Source: Promethearchaeota archaeon (GTDB lineage Archaea; Asgardarchaeota; Lokiarchaeia; Sigyniarchaeales; SOKP01). Taken from it: a stretch of 17,713 bases of DNA. Positions 7,128-14,150 of the stretch are shown here, piece after piece. A model generated the notes under the pieces. That model was not told the origin of the DNA. It worked only from the letters and a program-made list of their open reading frames with translations, and searched no databases. Where the stretch lies: the NCBI GenBank assembly GCA_030615145.1, contig JAUWZT010000040.1:1-17713 (forward strand), written 5' to 3'. How positions within the stretch are numbered: position 1 is the first letter of the stretch; every line of letters begins with the position of its first letter. Made by a program: the position numbers and the translations under genes.

Positions 7128-7799
7128 ATGTTTTTATATAAATTTGTGAGGGATTTACAAAAAAAAATTGAACAGATCCCTGGACCAAGTGCGATTTTTT
7201 ATATTATCTTTATAAAAAGGCTTCTGAGTAAACCAGAATTAAAGATTGCCAAGGACATTGTTTATAAAATAAAACAGGGAACATTAATAGATTTAGGTTC
7301 AGGGACAGGCTACCTATCAATAGAGATAGCAAAAAGAATGCCAAAACTCCAAATTTATGGGATTGATTTAAGCAGAAAAATGGTACAGATTGCAACTCAT
7401 AACGCAAAAGGCATTAGGAATATACTATTTAAAAATAATAATGCTGCGGAATTACCATTTAAAGATGAATCAATTGATTTCATAGTAAGCACAGGTTCAT
7501 TTCACCATTGGAAGTACCCTGTTAAAGTTTTTAACGAAAGTTATCGAGTTTTAAAACATAATGGAGAAGCGTGGATTTATGATGGATGTTATAATCTTCC
7601 GGAAAAAGAAACAGTTAGATTGATGCAAAAATACAGTTTTTTTCAATACTTAATTTTCAGTCAAATACAAAGACTTCATGGATTTGATTGGGAAGAATAT
7701 CATACCAAAATTACAAGTCTACTTCAAACTACGAAATTTAAGGATAAATTTCGAATGGAATTATCAGATGGCTGGATGAAAATCTCTCTCAAGAAGTAA
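7128..7799 (+). CDS. Class I SAM-dependent methyltransferase
   Basis: The 223-residue protein has the Rossmann-like methyltransferase core. Motif I is TLIDLGSGTGYLSIEIA (52-68), with the GxGxG glycine loop that binds S-adenosylmethionine. The acidic strand IYGIDLS (76-82) contacts the ribose. NNNAAELPFKDESIDFIVST resembles motifs II/III of the Methyltransf_11 group, followed by SFHHW, YRVLKHNGEAWIYD and a C-terminal segment. The first 45 residues are basic and hydrophobic (SAIFYIIFIKRLL) and may bring it to the membrane. Substrate unknown; small-molecule or lipid/quinone targets are typical. The next gene, 60 bases downstream on the same strand, is a membrane methyltransferase, which suggests an operon. 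The start at ATG 7128 has no clear ribosome binding site and sits 33 bases after the surface-protein gene. Confidence 0.85.
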   Translation: MFLYKFVRDLQKKIEQIPGPSAIFYIIFIKRLLSKPELKIAKDIVYKIKQGTLIDLGSGTGYLSIEIAKRMPKLQIYGIDLSRKMVQIATHNAKGIRNILFKNNNAAELPFKDESIDFIVSTGSFHHWKYPVKVFNESYRVLKHNGEAWIYDGCYNLPEKETVRLMQKYSFFQYLIFSQIQRLHGFDWEEYHTKITSLLQTTKFKDKFRMELSDGWMKISLKK

Positions 7800-7859
7800 A
7801 GAATTTACTTCTATAAGTATAAAAAAAATACATGAGATTAGAAAAAAGTGATTTTTTAG

Positions 7860-8393
7860 ATGGTTAAACAGAAAAAAATTCCTCCATTATGGCTTTTACT
7901 AATTATAATTATAATTTTTTTCTCAATAATCGCAATAGGAATAATTTTTCTTTTCAAATTCCCCTTTTTTCTTCCTATTCCTTATTTTTGGAGATTATTA
8001 GTTGGGTTAATATTTTTAGGTTGTGGATTTTACTTTTTAATTAGTGCGCTAAGAGTTTTGACAATTAAAAGAGCATTTGGAAGTGAATTATTTAAATCAA
8101 AATCAGAAAGTAAACTTATCATAACAGGAATTTATCATTATACAAGAAATCCGTTGTATTTAGGAGCGATATTTGCTTTTTTTGGATGGACTTTCATCTT
8201 TTCATTAACTATGTTGCTCATAATAAGTTTGTTATTCACCATTTTATTTATATTTATAGCTAAATGGGAAGAGAAAGAGTTATTGGAAAGATTTGGTGAA
8301 GACTATAAAAATTATAAAAAATCGGTTCCATTTATCTTCCCATCTTTTAAAATATTTTTTCAAAAAAATGGAAATAACATGGAATTAATTTAG
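7860..8393 (+). CDS. Isoprenylcysteine carboxyl methyltransferase / phospholipid methyltransferase family membrane protein
   Basis: The 177-residue protein has about four membrane helices (residues 10-32, 42-65, 98-112 and 115-134). They frame the family signature GIYHYTRNPLYLG (90-102) and the C-terminal EEKELLERFGEDYKNYKK (137-154). In ICMT and PEMT enzymes these two regions form the S-adenosylmethionine and substrate pocket at the membrane surface. Prokaryotic members methylate lipids or small molecules, and true protein-prenylcysteine methylation is not implied. Asgard archaea do encode many small GTPases, so a prenyl-protein substrate is not excluded; that is speculation. It starts at ATG 7860, 60 bases behind the soluble methyltransferase, and the pair is probably co-transcribed. 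Confidence 0.85.
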   Translation: MVKQKKIPPLWLLLIIIIIFFSIIAIGIIFLFKFPFFLPIPYFWRLLVGLIFLGCGFYFLISALRVLTIKRAFGSELFKSKSESKLIITGIYHYTRNPLYLGAIFAFFGWTFIFSLTMLLIISLLFTILFIFIAKWEEKELLERFGEDYKNYKKSVPFIFPSFKIFFQKNGNNMELI

Positions 8394-8437
8394 AATAAAT
8401 GCTTTAATTAATATTTTATCACTTTCGCAAAAGAAAA

Positions 8438-8457
8438 CACATCCCTTTAGGGTTGTG
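8438..8457. repeat. Left-end hairpin of the TnpB element
   Basis: CACA-T-CCC-TTTA-GGG-T-TGTG: four pairs, a T/T mismatch, three pairs and a TTTA loop. It matches the right-end hairpin in loop and layout and is the kind of structure recognised as single-stranded DNA by TnpA of IS200/IS605 elements. Confidence 0.6.
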
Positions 8458-8529
8458 ATGAATTTTGCCTTAATCAGTAAAAATTATACCCCTCTTTCTT
8501 TAAATATGAAATAATCCATGCTATAATTA

Positions 8530-9717
8530 ATGCAACTCGTTCAACAAGTTCAATTCAAACGATCAAATCTTTTGGATGAGATAACTTTTCTTTCAAAAAA
8601 CCTGTTTAATGTGGCGACATATACCGTGCGGCAGCGATTTTTCAAGGACCGTCATTGGATTCGATATAACGAGTTGTGGAAATTGCTAAAAACTCACGAA
8701 TCGTATAGAAAACTTCAAGAATCCTGTGGGTCTCATCCGCCACAGCAAGTCCTTAAACAAGTAGATAGAAATTTCAAGGGTTTCTTTAAAGCAATCAAGG
8801 TTTGGAAAAGCGAACGGTCTAAATTTAAGGGAATGCCAAAACTTCCTCGTTACAAGCGTAAGAACGGCCATAATTTAGTCTATTTCACTTCCTTACAATG
8901 TAGGCTAAAGGATGGACACGTACTACTCACGCAAAAGATGGAGAACTTAGGTTTTCCTAAAATAAAAACCGCGTTAAAAAGCGTGAAAGGTGTTCGCATC
9001 GTTCCTTTCGGAGATCGATACAATATTGAATTAATCTACGATTACGAGCCAAAAGACTTGCACTTGAACAAGAATAACGTATTAGGAATCGATCTAGGGC
9101 TTAACAATATCGTAACTGCGTCAGATAACATTGGAAACAAACCAATGATTATCAAGGGCGGTGTTGTAAAGTCAATCAATCAATTCTACAACAAGCAACT
9201 GTCAAAATACAAGTCCATGGCGAAAAAGTGCAACGATACGGATGTCACGGGACGCATCTTGAAGTTTCATCGAAAGCGAAACAATAAAATGAGAGATTTC
9301 TTTCACAAGACTTCCCGAAAAGTAGTCAATCACTGCATCTCTAACGATATCGGGACGATCGTTATCGGATATAACGAGGGTTGGAAGCAAAAAATCAAGA
9401 TAGGGAAACGAAACAACCAGAACTTTGTTTCCGCGCCTTTCCTAAAACTTGTCCAGCAAATTGAATATAAATCTGAGATGGTCGGAATTCAAGTAATTAG
9501 AACCGGGGAAGAGTACACTTCGCAAACGTGCTCTTCGTGTGGAGTCGTAAGCAAGTCAAATCGCAAGTATCGTGGACTATACGTTTGTAAAGATTGTGGA
9601 GTTGTTCTAAACGCTGATGTGAACGCTTCAAGAAACATTCTACAAAAAGGAGTCCCTAACTCCAAGTGGATAGGGGATAGAGGATGCTTGAACCATCCAG
9701 TAGTGTTGAAAGTCTAA
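8530..9717 (+). CDS. tnpB: TnpB, RNA-guided RuvC-like nuclease of an IS200/IS605 element
   Basis: The 395-residue protein is full length. The N-terminal part (1-175) is the basic RNA/DNA-binding region, including a PKLPRYKRK patch (103-111). RuvC-I is VLGIDLGLNNIVTAS (184-198) with Asp188. The RuvC-II region is IGTIVIGYNEGWKQ (274-287). The zinc ribbon is CSSCG (334-338) with CKDCG (353-357), and RuvC-III is LNADVNASRNI (360-370) with Asp363. A short tail ends in DRGCLNHPVVLKV. In typical TnpB the RuvC-II strand reads IVIED with the catalytic Glu; here that place is Gly280, so the acid may be Glu283 or Glu327/328 (GEEYTS) instead. TnpB cuts DNA under guidance of an RNA made from the element's 3' end. 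The start is ATG 8530; upstream in-frame options are not better. Arg/Lys-rich, with slightly higher GC than its neighbours. Confidence 0.9.
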   Translation: MQLVQQVQFKRSNLLDEITFLSKNLFNVATYTVRQRFFKDRHWIRYNELWKLLKTHESYRKLQESCGSHPPQQVLKQVDRNFKGFFKAIKVWKSERSKFKGMPKLPRYKRKNGHNLVYFTSLQCRLKDGHVLLTQKMENLGFPKIKTALKSVKGVRIVPFGDRYNIELIYDYEPKDLHLNKNNVLGIDLGLNNIVTASDNIGNKPMIIKGGVVKSINQFYNKQLSKYKSMAKKCNDTDVTGRILKFHRKRNNKMRDFFHKTSRKVVNHCISNDIGTIVIGYNEGWKQKIKIGKRNNQNFVSAPFLKLVQQIEYKSEMVGIQVIRTGEEYTSQTCSSCGVVSKSNRKYRGLYVCKDCGVVLNADVNASRNILQKGVPNSKWIGDRGCLNHPVVLKV

Positions 9718-9726
9718 CCTACGAAT

Positions 9727-9746
9727 CCATAACCTTTAGGCTATGG
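9727..9746. repeat. Right-end hairpin of the TnpB element
   Basis: CCATA-A-CC-TTTA-GG-C-TATGG: five pairs, an A/C mismatch, two pairs and a TTTA loop, starting 10 bases after the tnpB stop. In related elements this region also forms the 3' end of the guide RNA scaffold, so the guide would be read from the flank right of about 9755. Confidence 0.65.
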
Positions 9747-9799
9747 TTGTTCAACTAATAAACCCAGAAATATTAAGTCTCGAAATTTTATTGAACCTT

Positions 9800-9808
9800 T
9801 TTATATAT
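9800..9808 (+). promoter_or_regulatory. TATA box of the alpha/beta-hydrolase remnant
   Basis: TTTATATAT lies 39-47 bases before ATG 9847. This gives a start site near 9832 and a leader of about 15 bases that holds the GGGTGA ribosome binding site. It lies outside the mobile element. Confidence 0.5.
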
Positions 9809-9846
9809 GTTTTAATTAGTTTACATATTAGAAAAGGGTGAATAAA

Positions 9847-10095
9847 ATGCCTAGTTTTTCGTATAATGATATTGAAATAAACTATATAATGGAAGGAAGC
9901 GGAGAACCTATAGTTTTTGTAAGTGGCACCTTCACGAAATTACAAACGTGGAATTATCAGATTGATTTTTTCAGGGAAAAAATGACTGTAGTTGCGTTCG
10001 ACAACAGAGGTACCGGTAAAAGCTCACATCCCGATTTTCCATATACAATGGAAATGCTTGTAGAGGACCTAAGGAACCTAAAAAAAAGAATTTAA
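9847..10095 (+). pseudogene. Truncated alpha/beta-hydrolase (N-terminal third only)
   Basis: From ATG 9847, five bases after a GGGTGA ribosome binding site, it encodes about 82 residues. These match the start of the alpha/beta-hydrolase fold: strand IEINYIMEGSGEPIVFVSG (residues 7-25, an oxyanion-hole-type region), VVAFDNRGTGKSSHPDFPYT (strand 4 to helix) and MLVEDLRNL (start of helix B). Family members have about 250-280 residues. Here the reading frame ends at KKRI-stop, before the GxSxG nucleophile elbow, and neither shifted frame continues the fold before the next gene (10117, opposite strand). The product would lack Ser, Asp and His of the triad. A GTG at 9838 in frame is less likely as a start because it overlaps the ribosome binding site. 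Interpreted as a 3' deletion remnant next to a mobile element. Confidence 0.75.
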
Positions 10096-10116
10096 AGTGT
10101 AAAAATGAAAAAAGGT

Positions 10117-10965
10117 TTATTTTTGTATTATTTCCATGTTCAAATCTTTAGTTATATCAAGCTTATTTGCCCATTTCCAAACAAGCTTTCTTCGCTTTTC
10201 CCTAGTAAGTTCAAATAGTAGAACCGCAGGTACGGCCCATAAACTCAGAAGAATGGGAAGTAAAAGTAGAAACATTGGTATAGAAAAATGAAATTGTTCT
10301 GGAGTTAGCTGATTAAGTAATTCTACTACAAAAGAATAAAAAGTGATTATAACGCTAATTCCCGCATAACCTTTCATAAATCCCATATACCACCCTCCAA
10401 CACTTTTCATTTCAATTGGTTTTGTTGTATTCCTCACTTTCTCCTTATTGGTATATACTATTCCGGCATCTAGCAAAAACCAGGCAGGAGAAAATAGTAT
10501 CATGGAAAGTCCAAAAGTAAAAATTAAAATCATGAAAAGGCTTATAAGAACCCAAGCTATACCAGGATCAGCAGTAATTCTTAAAAAGTCTATTACTGTT
10601 GGGTTAAACACTAGTAGTAATGCAAAATTTAGAGCCATTAATGCTGGAAAAAAGGCTTTGAAAGTACCTTTAAATTTCTCTGGTTCTGGTCTTTCTTAAA
10701 TTCCATAAATCATTTTTCTTCCAATTATTTTCTTATGAACGATCAGAAATAAAGGTGTTAAAAGAAAACCAGATAGAACTCCTATAAGTGCCCCTATGAT
10801 ATAACTCCAGAAAAGGATTGCCATTTGAAGTCCCATGTGACCCACCGGAATTAAGGCTGTAAATGGATCGCCACTAACGGCGGCGGATATTATTACATTC
10901 ATAAAAATAACGATAATAATTATAAAAATTAGAACTCTATATTTCTTTTTTTTGTTGACTGGCAT
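10117..10965 (-). pseudogene. Multi-pass membrane protein interrupted by one in-frame stop codon
   Basis: Two open segments lie in one frame. The first (10965-10696, 89 codons) has a basic start and two membrane helices and ends KKIIGRKMIYGI. The second (10638-10117, 173 codons) has about four more helices and a basic tail. Between them the frame reads stop-ERPEPEKFKGTFKAFFPAL (10698-10639) without any other stop, so a single TAA at 10696-10698 breaks a protein of about 282 residues. A one-base change from CAA, GAA or AAA explains it. TAA is the normal stop elsewhere in the window, so code reassignment is unlikely. Alternatively the downstream half could be translated from ATG 10638, but no ribosome binding site is evident there. 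The function is not recognised; it looks like a small integral membrane protein. A TATA-like palindrome lies at 11010-11032. Confidence 0.8.
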
Positions 10966-11009
10966 TTTCTTTCTCCAAAATTTGATGAAACTGATATGTA
11001 ATTGTTTTT

Positions 11010-11032
11010 TTAACTTTATAAAAGTTAACTTT
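11010..11032. promoter_or_regulatory. Palindrome over a TATA box, possible operator
   Basis: TTAACTTT-ATA-AAAGTTAA (11010-11028) is a perfect 8-base inverted repeat. Its right arm also starts a 12-base palindrome, AAAGTTAACTTT (11021-11032). The centre reads as a TATA box on both strands (CTTTATAAAAG / CTTTTATAAAG). On the minus strand it lies about 50 bases before ATG 10965; on the plus strand about 60 bases before the small open frame at 11080. A dimeric repressor bound here would block TATA-binding protein. Confidence 0.45.
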
Positions 11033-11079
11033 TATGTAGAAATCTCGGAACCTGAAAATGCATTTAGAAATTTTTTTAC

Positions 11080-11226
11080 ATGGAAATGAATTCAGTCTTT
11101 TTATTTTATCTAAGAAAAAAAAAAGAATTAGTTATTTCTTATCAAACATTTGGTGGATTTATGGGACTATTAGGCGGATATTATTTATTATATCTTAGCA
11201 TCAACAAGAAATCATTATCAAATTGA
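11080..11226 (+). CDS. Possible small membrane protein (48 residues)
   Basis: ATG 11080 opens a 48-codon frame: MEMNSVFLFY, a basic LRKKK, then a hydrophobic segment TFGGFMGLLGGYYLLYLSI and a polar tail to TGA 11224-11226. The glycine-rich helix looks like a real membrane segment. It overlaps the end of the convergent acetyltransferase gene by about 46 bases. No ribosome binding site is visible, and the frame crosses a run of ten A, so it could be chance. The palindromic TATA at 11010-11032 could serve as its promoter. Confidence 0.3.
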   Translation: MEMNSVFLFYLRKKKELVISYQTFGGFMGLLGGYYLLYLSINKKSLSN

Positions 11227-11798
11227 GGTAAAGAAATTTTTTCAACCAGTTCAAATCCAAAATGTTCGTACATAACCAGGTTTCTTTCGTGCGTTTCTAA
11301 ATAACAGGGTAAATTGTTCTCATCAAGTTTAGCAAGCATAGGTTTTAATAATCTGCTAGCATAACCATTTCCTTGATGTTTAGGGTCTATCGCAAGATTA
11401 TACAGATACATGTGAGGAAAATTAGCATGTTGCTTATGTTTTTTATTAGCTAAGTTGCTATATAGCATAAGTTTTTTTCGACCTTCTTTTCTTGCTCCAA
11501 TAACTACAGAAAGAGCTCCATGTCGTATATAATGCCAATTTGATAGATTTGTTTTATCATGAGGCAGCCAAGCAGCAACTCCTTCGATATTTTTAGTTGG
11601 AGCGTAAACCTTCCCAAATTTTAAAGAGATACGAAAAGTTAAATTCATTAATTTTAGTAAAAATTTCATTTGTTTAGAGGAATCTGTAGAAAAATAAGAA
11701 AAATCATCAGCTTCAAAATATGCTCTAGCAGCAACTTCTACTGATAAATGAATATTTGTTTTATCTAATCTAAATAGATTCTCTAGGTCGTTAAACAC
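11181..11798 (-). CDS. GNAT-family N-acetyltransferase
   Basis: The 205-residue protein carries the acetyl-CoA-binding core in its C-terminal half: YLYNLAIDPKHQGNGYASRL (131-150), containing the Q-x-x-G-x-G/A loop (142-147) that holds the pyrophosphate. Next come the CYLETHERN strand (165-173) and MYEHFGFE (176-183), the usual strand-helix end of the fold. The N-terminal 70 residues are helical, and VAAWLPH (74-80) precedes the core, as in GNAT proteins of the GCN5-related type with an N-terminal extension. Substrate unknown. The start is ATG 11798-11796. The next gene upstream on the same strand (11913-13022) is 114 bases away and belongs to another family, so co-transcription is possible but not supported by function. 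Confidence 0.85.
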   Translation of the reverse strand: MFNDLENLFRLDKTNIHLSVEVAARAYFEADDFSYFSTDSSKQMKFLLKLMNLTFRISLKFGKVYAPTKNIEGVAAWLPHDKTNLSNWHYIRHGALSVVIGARKEGRKKLMLYSNLANKKHKQHANFPHMYLYNLAIDPKHQGNGYASRLLKPMLAKLDENNLPCYLETHERNLVMYEHFGFELVEKISLPQFDNDFLLMLRYNK

Positions 11799-11912
11799 AT
11801 ATAGAATAATTTTTTATAATTTTTAATTTCTTCTAAAATTAGTTTTGACATCCTCTTTGGTATTTTTTACTAAGAGAAAATAGAAAATTAAAGTTATTAA
11901 AGATAAATTTGA

Positions 11913-13022
11913 TCAATTTAAAGATAGGATTTTATTTTCTCTTGAAGATTGATAAGCAAGCTCTATAATCTCATGAGCTTTATAGCCAATTTCTAAGCCT
12001 GGGTATGGTTTTTCTTCTTTAATAATCGATTCCAAGAAGTGTAGATTTTCGAAAAAATAACGTCCTGTACTTGAAGTAATTTGGGGTAAATCTTTTTCTC
12101 TAAGGTACTCGTTAATAATCTCATTATATTTTAGCCTTGTTTTTTTCCTTCCAATCAAATATTCGAACTTTTTAAAGGAAAACCCGGTATAGCCATCTAA
12201 AACAACGTATCCGTTTTCAAAGAAAATTTCAATCCGTCTCTCATCCATTTTTACTTTATTCCAGATACTTGTCAAATTGCCTACGAATCCGTCTTCATAT
12301 TCAAATTTTATTATAGCTACATCTTCAAGTCTTTTTTGGGTTAATGGAGAAACATATCGAATCTTAGCAAATAATTTCGACAGTTTGGAATTGTTGCCAA
12401 AGAAATATTCGAGCATGTCGACATCGTGAATGCTATGTTCAAACAAACACCCTGCATGAGCTAAGGACGGATCTTTTCTCCATTCAGACGGATGAATGCG
12501 GGATCCTATTGGCCATTCTTGGGCGTCTCTAAATATAAATGATAATCTCATACCAAAAGTTTCTTCATTTTCTAATAAAATTTGCTTTAATTTCCAAAGA
12601 ATGGGGCAGTGTCGTAGTACTAGACCCACTTGAGTTAGAACGCCCTGCTTTTTTTCTACTGAAATCATTTCTTTGATATCCTCTAAAGAAAATGCAAGGG
12701 GTTTTTCGCAAAAAATATATTTGCCCTCTTCAGCAATTTGTATATAATATTCTTTATGAAATTTCGTGGGTGTTGTTATATACATTACATTAATATTCTT
12801 ATCTTTGATGATCTCCTCTGGATTAGTTGTAAAATATTCTACATTATATGGGTTATTTCTTTTCAAATTGTTTAATATATTTTCATCAATATCTGCTACT
12901 CCTTGTATTTTTATATTAACTCCGTGCTTAGAAAGTAGATTATCTTCTTGTATTTTTTTCAAGGAAAGTAAATGCACTAATCCAATAGAGCCAGTTCCAA
13001 TCATTCCTATATTTAAATTCAA
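11913..13022 (-). CDS. Gfo/Idh/MocA-family NAD(P)-dependent oxidoreductase
   Basis: The 369-residue protein has the usual length and two domains. The N-terminal Rossmann fold starts IGMIGTGSIGLVHL (5-18), with the GxGxxG dinucleotide loop at 9-14. VADIDE (42-47) is the adenosine-ribose contact, YITTPTKFH (81-89) the next strand, and CEKPLA (105-110) holds the family Lys107. In the C-terminal domain, FEHSIHDVDMLEYFFG (194-209) supplies Glu195, His199 and Asp202, matching the D/E-x3-H-x2-D catalytic pattern. Such enzymes oxidise or reduce sugars, inositols or related polyols; the substrate cannot be fixed and no sugar pathway genes are adjacent. The start is ATG 13022-13020. The 165-base gap to the upstream gene suggests its own promoter. 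Confidence 0.92.
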   Translation of the reverse strand: MNLNIGMIGTGSIGLVHLLSLKKIQEDNLLSKHGVNIKIQGVADIDENILNNLKRNNPYNVEYFTTNPEEIIKDKNINVMYITTPTKFHKEYYIQIAEEGKYIFCEKPLAFSLEDIKEMISVEKKQGVLTQVGLVLRHCPILWKLKQILLENEETFGMRLSFIFRDAQEWPIGSRIHPSEWRKDPSLAHAGCLFEHSIHDVDMLEYFFGNNSKLSKLFAKIRYVSPLTQKRLEDVAIIKFEYEDGFVGNLTSIWNKVKMDERRIEIFFENGYVVLDGYTGFSFKKFEYLIGRKKTRLKYNEIINEYLREKDLPQITSSTGRYFFENLHFLESIIKEEKPYPGLEIGYKAHEIIELAYQSSRENKILSLN

Positions 13023-13187
13023 CTAAAACACTCTGTATTTTTAATTCTATTAAATGAATAAAATATTTCATTTTTTAAATCCTTCAGCACCTAAGAGTTG
13101 ATTAAAATTTGATAAAAATGTAAAGTTTTATCGTGTTGAAAAAATCGATACAGGAAGAGGGTGTATTAAACTACTTGATGATCTTTG

Positions 13188-13949
13188 TTATTTAGAAAAA
13201 TCATCCATGAGAAGGTACGCATACAAAGGAGTTAAAGTATCCATTAAATTATAAACACCAATTGGGTCAATTTTTTTCCCAATACCATTCTTGCCCTTTC
13301 CTTTAAAAGACTTGTAATACTCTTCATATTTTCCTTTTTCGGAATGAATTCGCTGAAAGTTCACTTTGCGGTTTAAATAGCTCTCTAATTTTGCAAGGCT
13401 TTTAAAAGGTCCCATCATGTCAACAATTTCCTTCGGAAATTTGTAATCCAGCTTGAAATTGTTAATTATTGTTTCTAAAATCTTAATATCAAAATTTTTA
13501 TTAAAGACGATAATCATATCAGCGTCATCAATATATTTTTGGGCTAACCTTATTAGATGAAAAGCTGTTTCTTTTCTTCTTAGCATGTTAAACGACTGAT
13601 AAACAAGAAGCTCGGCATCGACAGGAGCACGATCGCGTAAATCAAGAATAGTTACGCCTAAAATGTTAACAAATCCTTCAAAAGCTTTTGGAATCCATGT
13701 AGTTGTTTCAATATCAAGTGATACTAACTTTTTATTAAAATAAGGTTTATCCTCCAAGGAGTTACAATTGATTAGGTAATCAAGAATGGCTTTGCCCGTG
13801 CTATGAATATCGTCTAAGAGAGTCTCATCCCAGATATTATTTTCAGTGTAATCATGAAATGTAGATGTAGCTGACTTTTCCAAGCTTAGAATATCCTTTT
13901 TTTCACGCACTCGTATTAATCTTTCTATAAAATTATCTGGAAAATCCAT
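13188..13949 (-). CDS. Stand-alone DEDDy 3'-5' exonuclease (RNase_H_2 / YprB-like)
   Basis: The 253-residue protein has an N-terminal helical region (1-70) and a DEDDy nuclease fold. Exo I is LVSLDIETT (75-83), with Asp79 and Glu81. Exo II is VFNKNFDIKIL (148-158), with Asn150 and Asp154. Exo III is YNLMDTLTPLYAYL (233-246), with Tyr233 and Asp237 in the Y-x3-D spacing. All four metal-binding carboxylates are present, so it should be active on single-stranded DNA or RNA 3' ends. The domain is related to the proofreading domain of family B polymerases and to the RNase_H_2 group of bacterial YprB, but no polymerase or helicase part is attached. The lysine-rich loop KSFKGKGKNGIGKK (213-226) could contact nucleic acid. 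The start is ATG 13949-13947. It lies divergent from 14151 across a 201-base region. Confidence 0.85.
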   Translation of the reverse strand: MDFPDNFIERLIRVREKKDILSLEKSATSTFHDYTENNIWDETLLDDIHSTGKAILDYLINCNSLEDKPYFNKKLVSLDIETTTWIPKAFEGFVNILGVTILDLRDRAPVDAELLVYQSFNMLRRKETAFHLIRLAQKYIDDADMIIVFNKNFDIKILETIINNFKLDYKFPKEIVDMMGPFKSLAKLESYLNRKVNFQRIHSEKGKYEEYYKSFKGKGKNGIGKKIDPIGVYNLMDTLTPLYAYLLMDDFSK

Positions 13950-14087
13950 TTTTCTTTCATCTTTAGATAATTAAGATGGGATTATAATAAATAATATAGA
14001 TTGAAGTATTATTAATTTTAATCTTAATGCCTTCATTTTTGACCTAATAAGACGCGAAAGAAAGCAATCTGAAAAATTCACTTAGAA

Positions 14088-14095
14088 TTTAAATA
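14088..14095 (+). promoter_or_regulatory. TATA box of the four-helix membrane protein gene
   Basis: TTTAAATA lies 56-63 bases before ATG 14151, giving a leader of about 35 bases that contains the AAGAAGAGGAATTG ribosome binding region. The spacing fits an archaeal promoter. Confidence 0.45.
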
Positions 14096-14150
14096 TGATT
14101 TATTTTATGATTAAGTTAAATTAAATTTAAAGAAGAGGAATTGAAGAAAA

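Larger units (their letters stand above)
8438..9755 (+). mobile_element. IS200/IS605-type element carrying only tnpB (IS1341-like)
   Basis: The tnpB gene at 8530-9717 is flanked by two subterminal hairpins of matching design, at 8438-8457 and 9727-9746: each has a stem with one internal mismatch and an identical TTTA loop between C and G runs. A TCAAC at 9751-9755, just past the right hairpin, resembles the right cleavage sequence of IS605/IS608-type elements, so the right end is placed there. The exact left end is uncertain and may lie up to about 40 bases left of 8438. There is no tnpA, so movement would need a Y1 transposase supplied from elsewhere. The coding sequence is intact, which implies recent arrival or selection. 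Confidence 0.7.

Noticed and set aside
13105..13250. Plus-strand frame reading FDKNVKFYRVEKIDTGRG and onward, overlapping the end of the exonuclease gene.
   Set aside because: It has no usable start codon, is under 50 codons, and the part after 13188 is the antisense of a well-supported gene.
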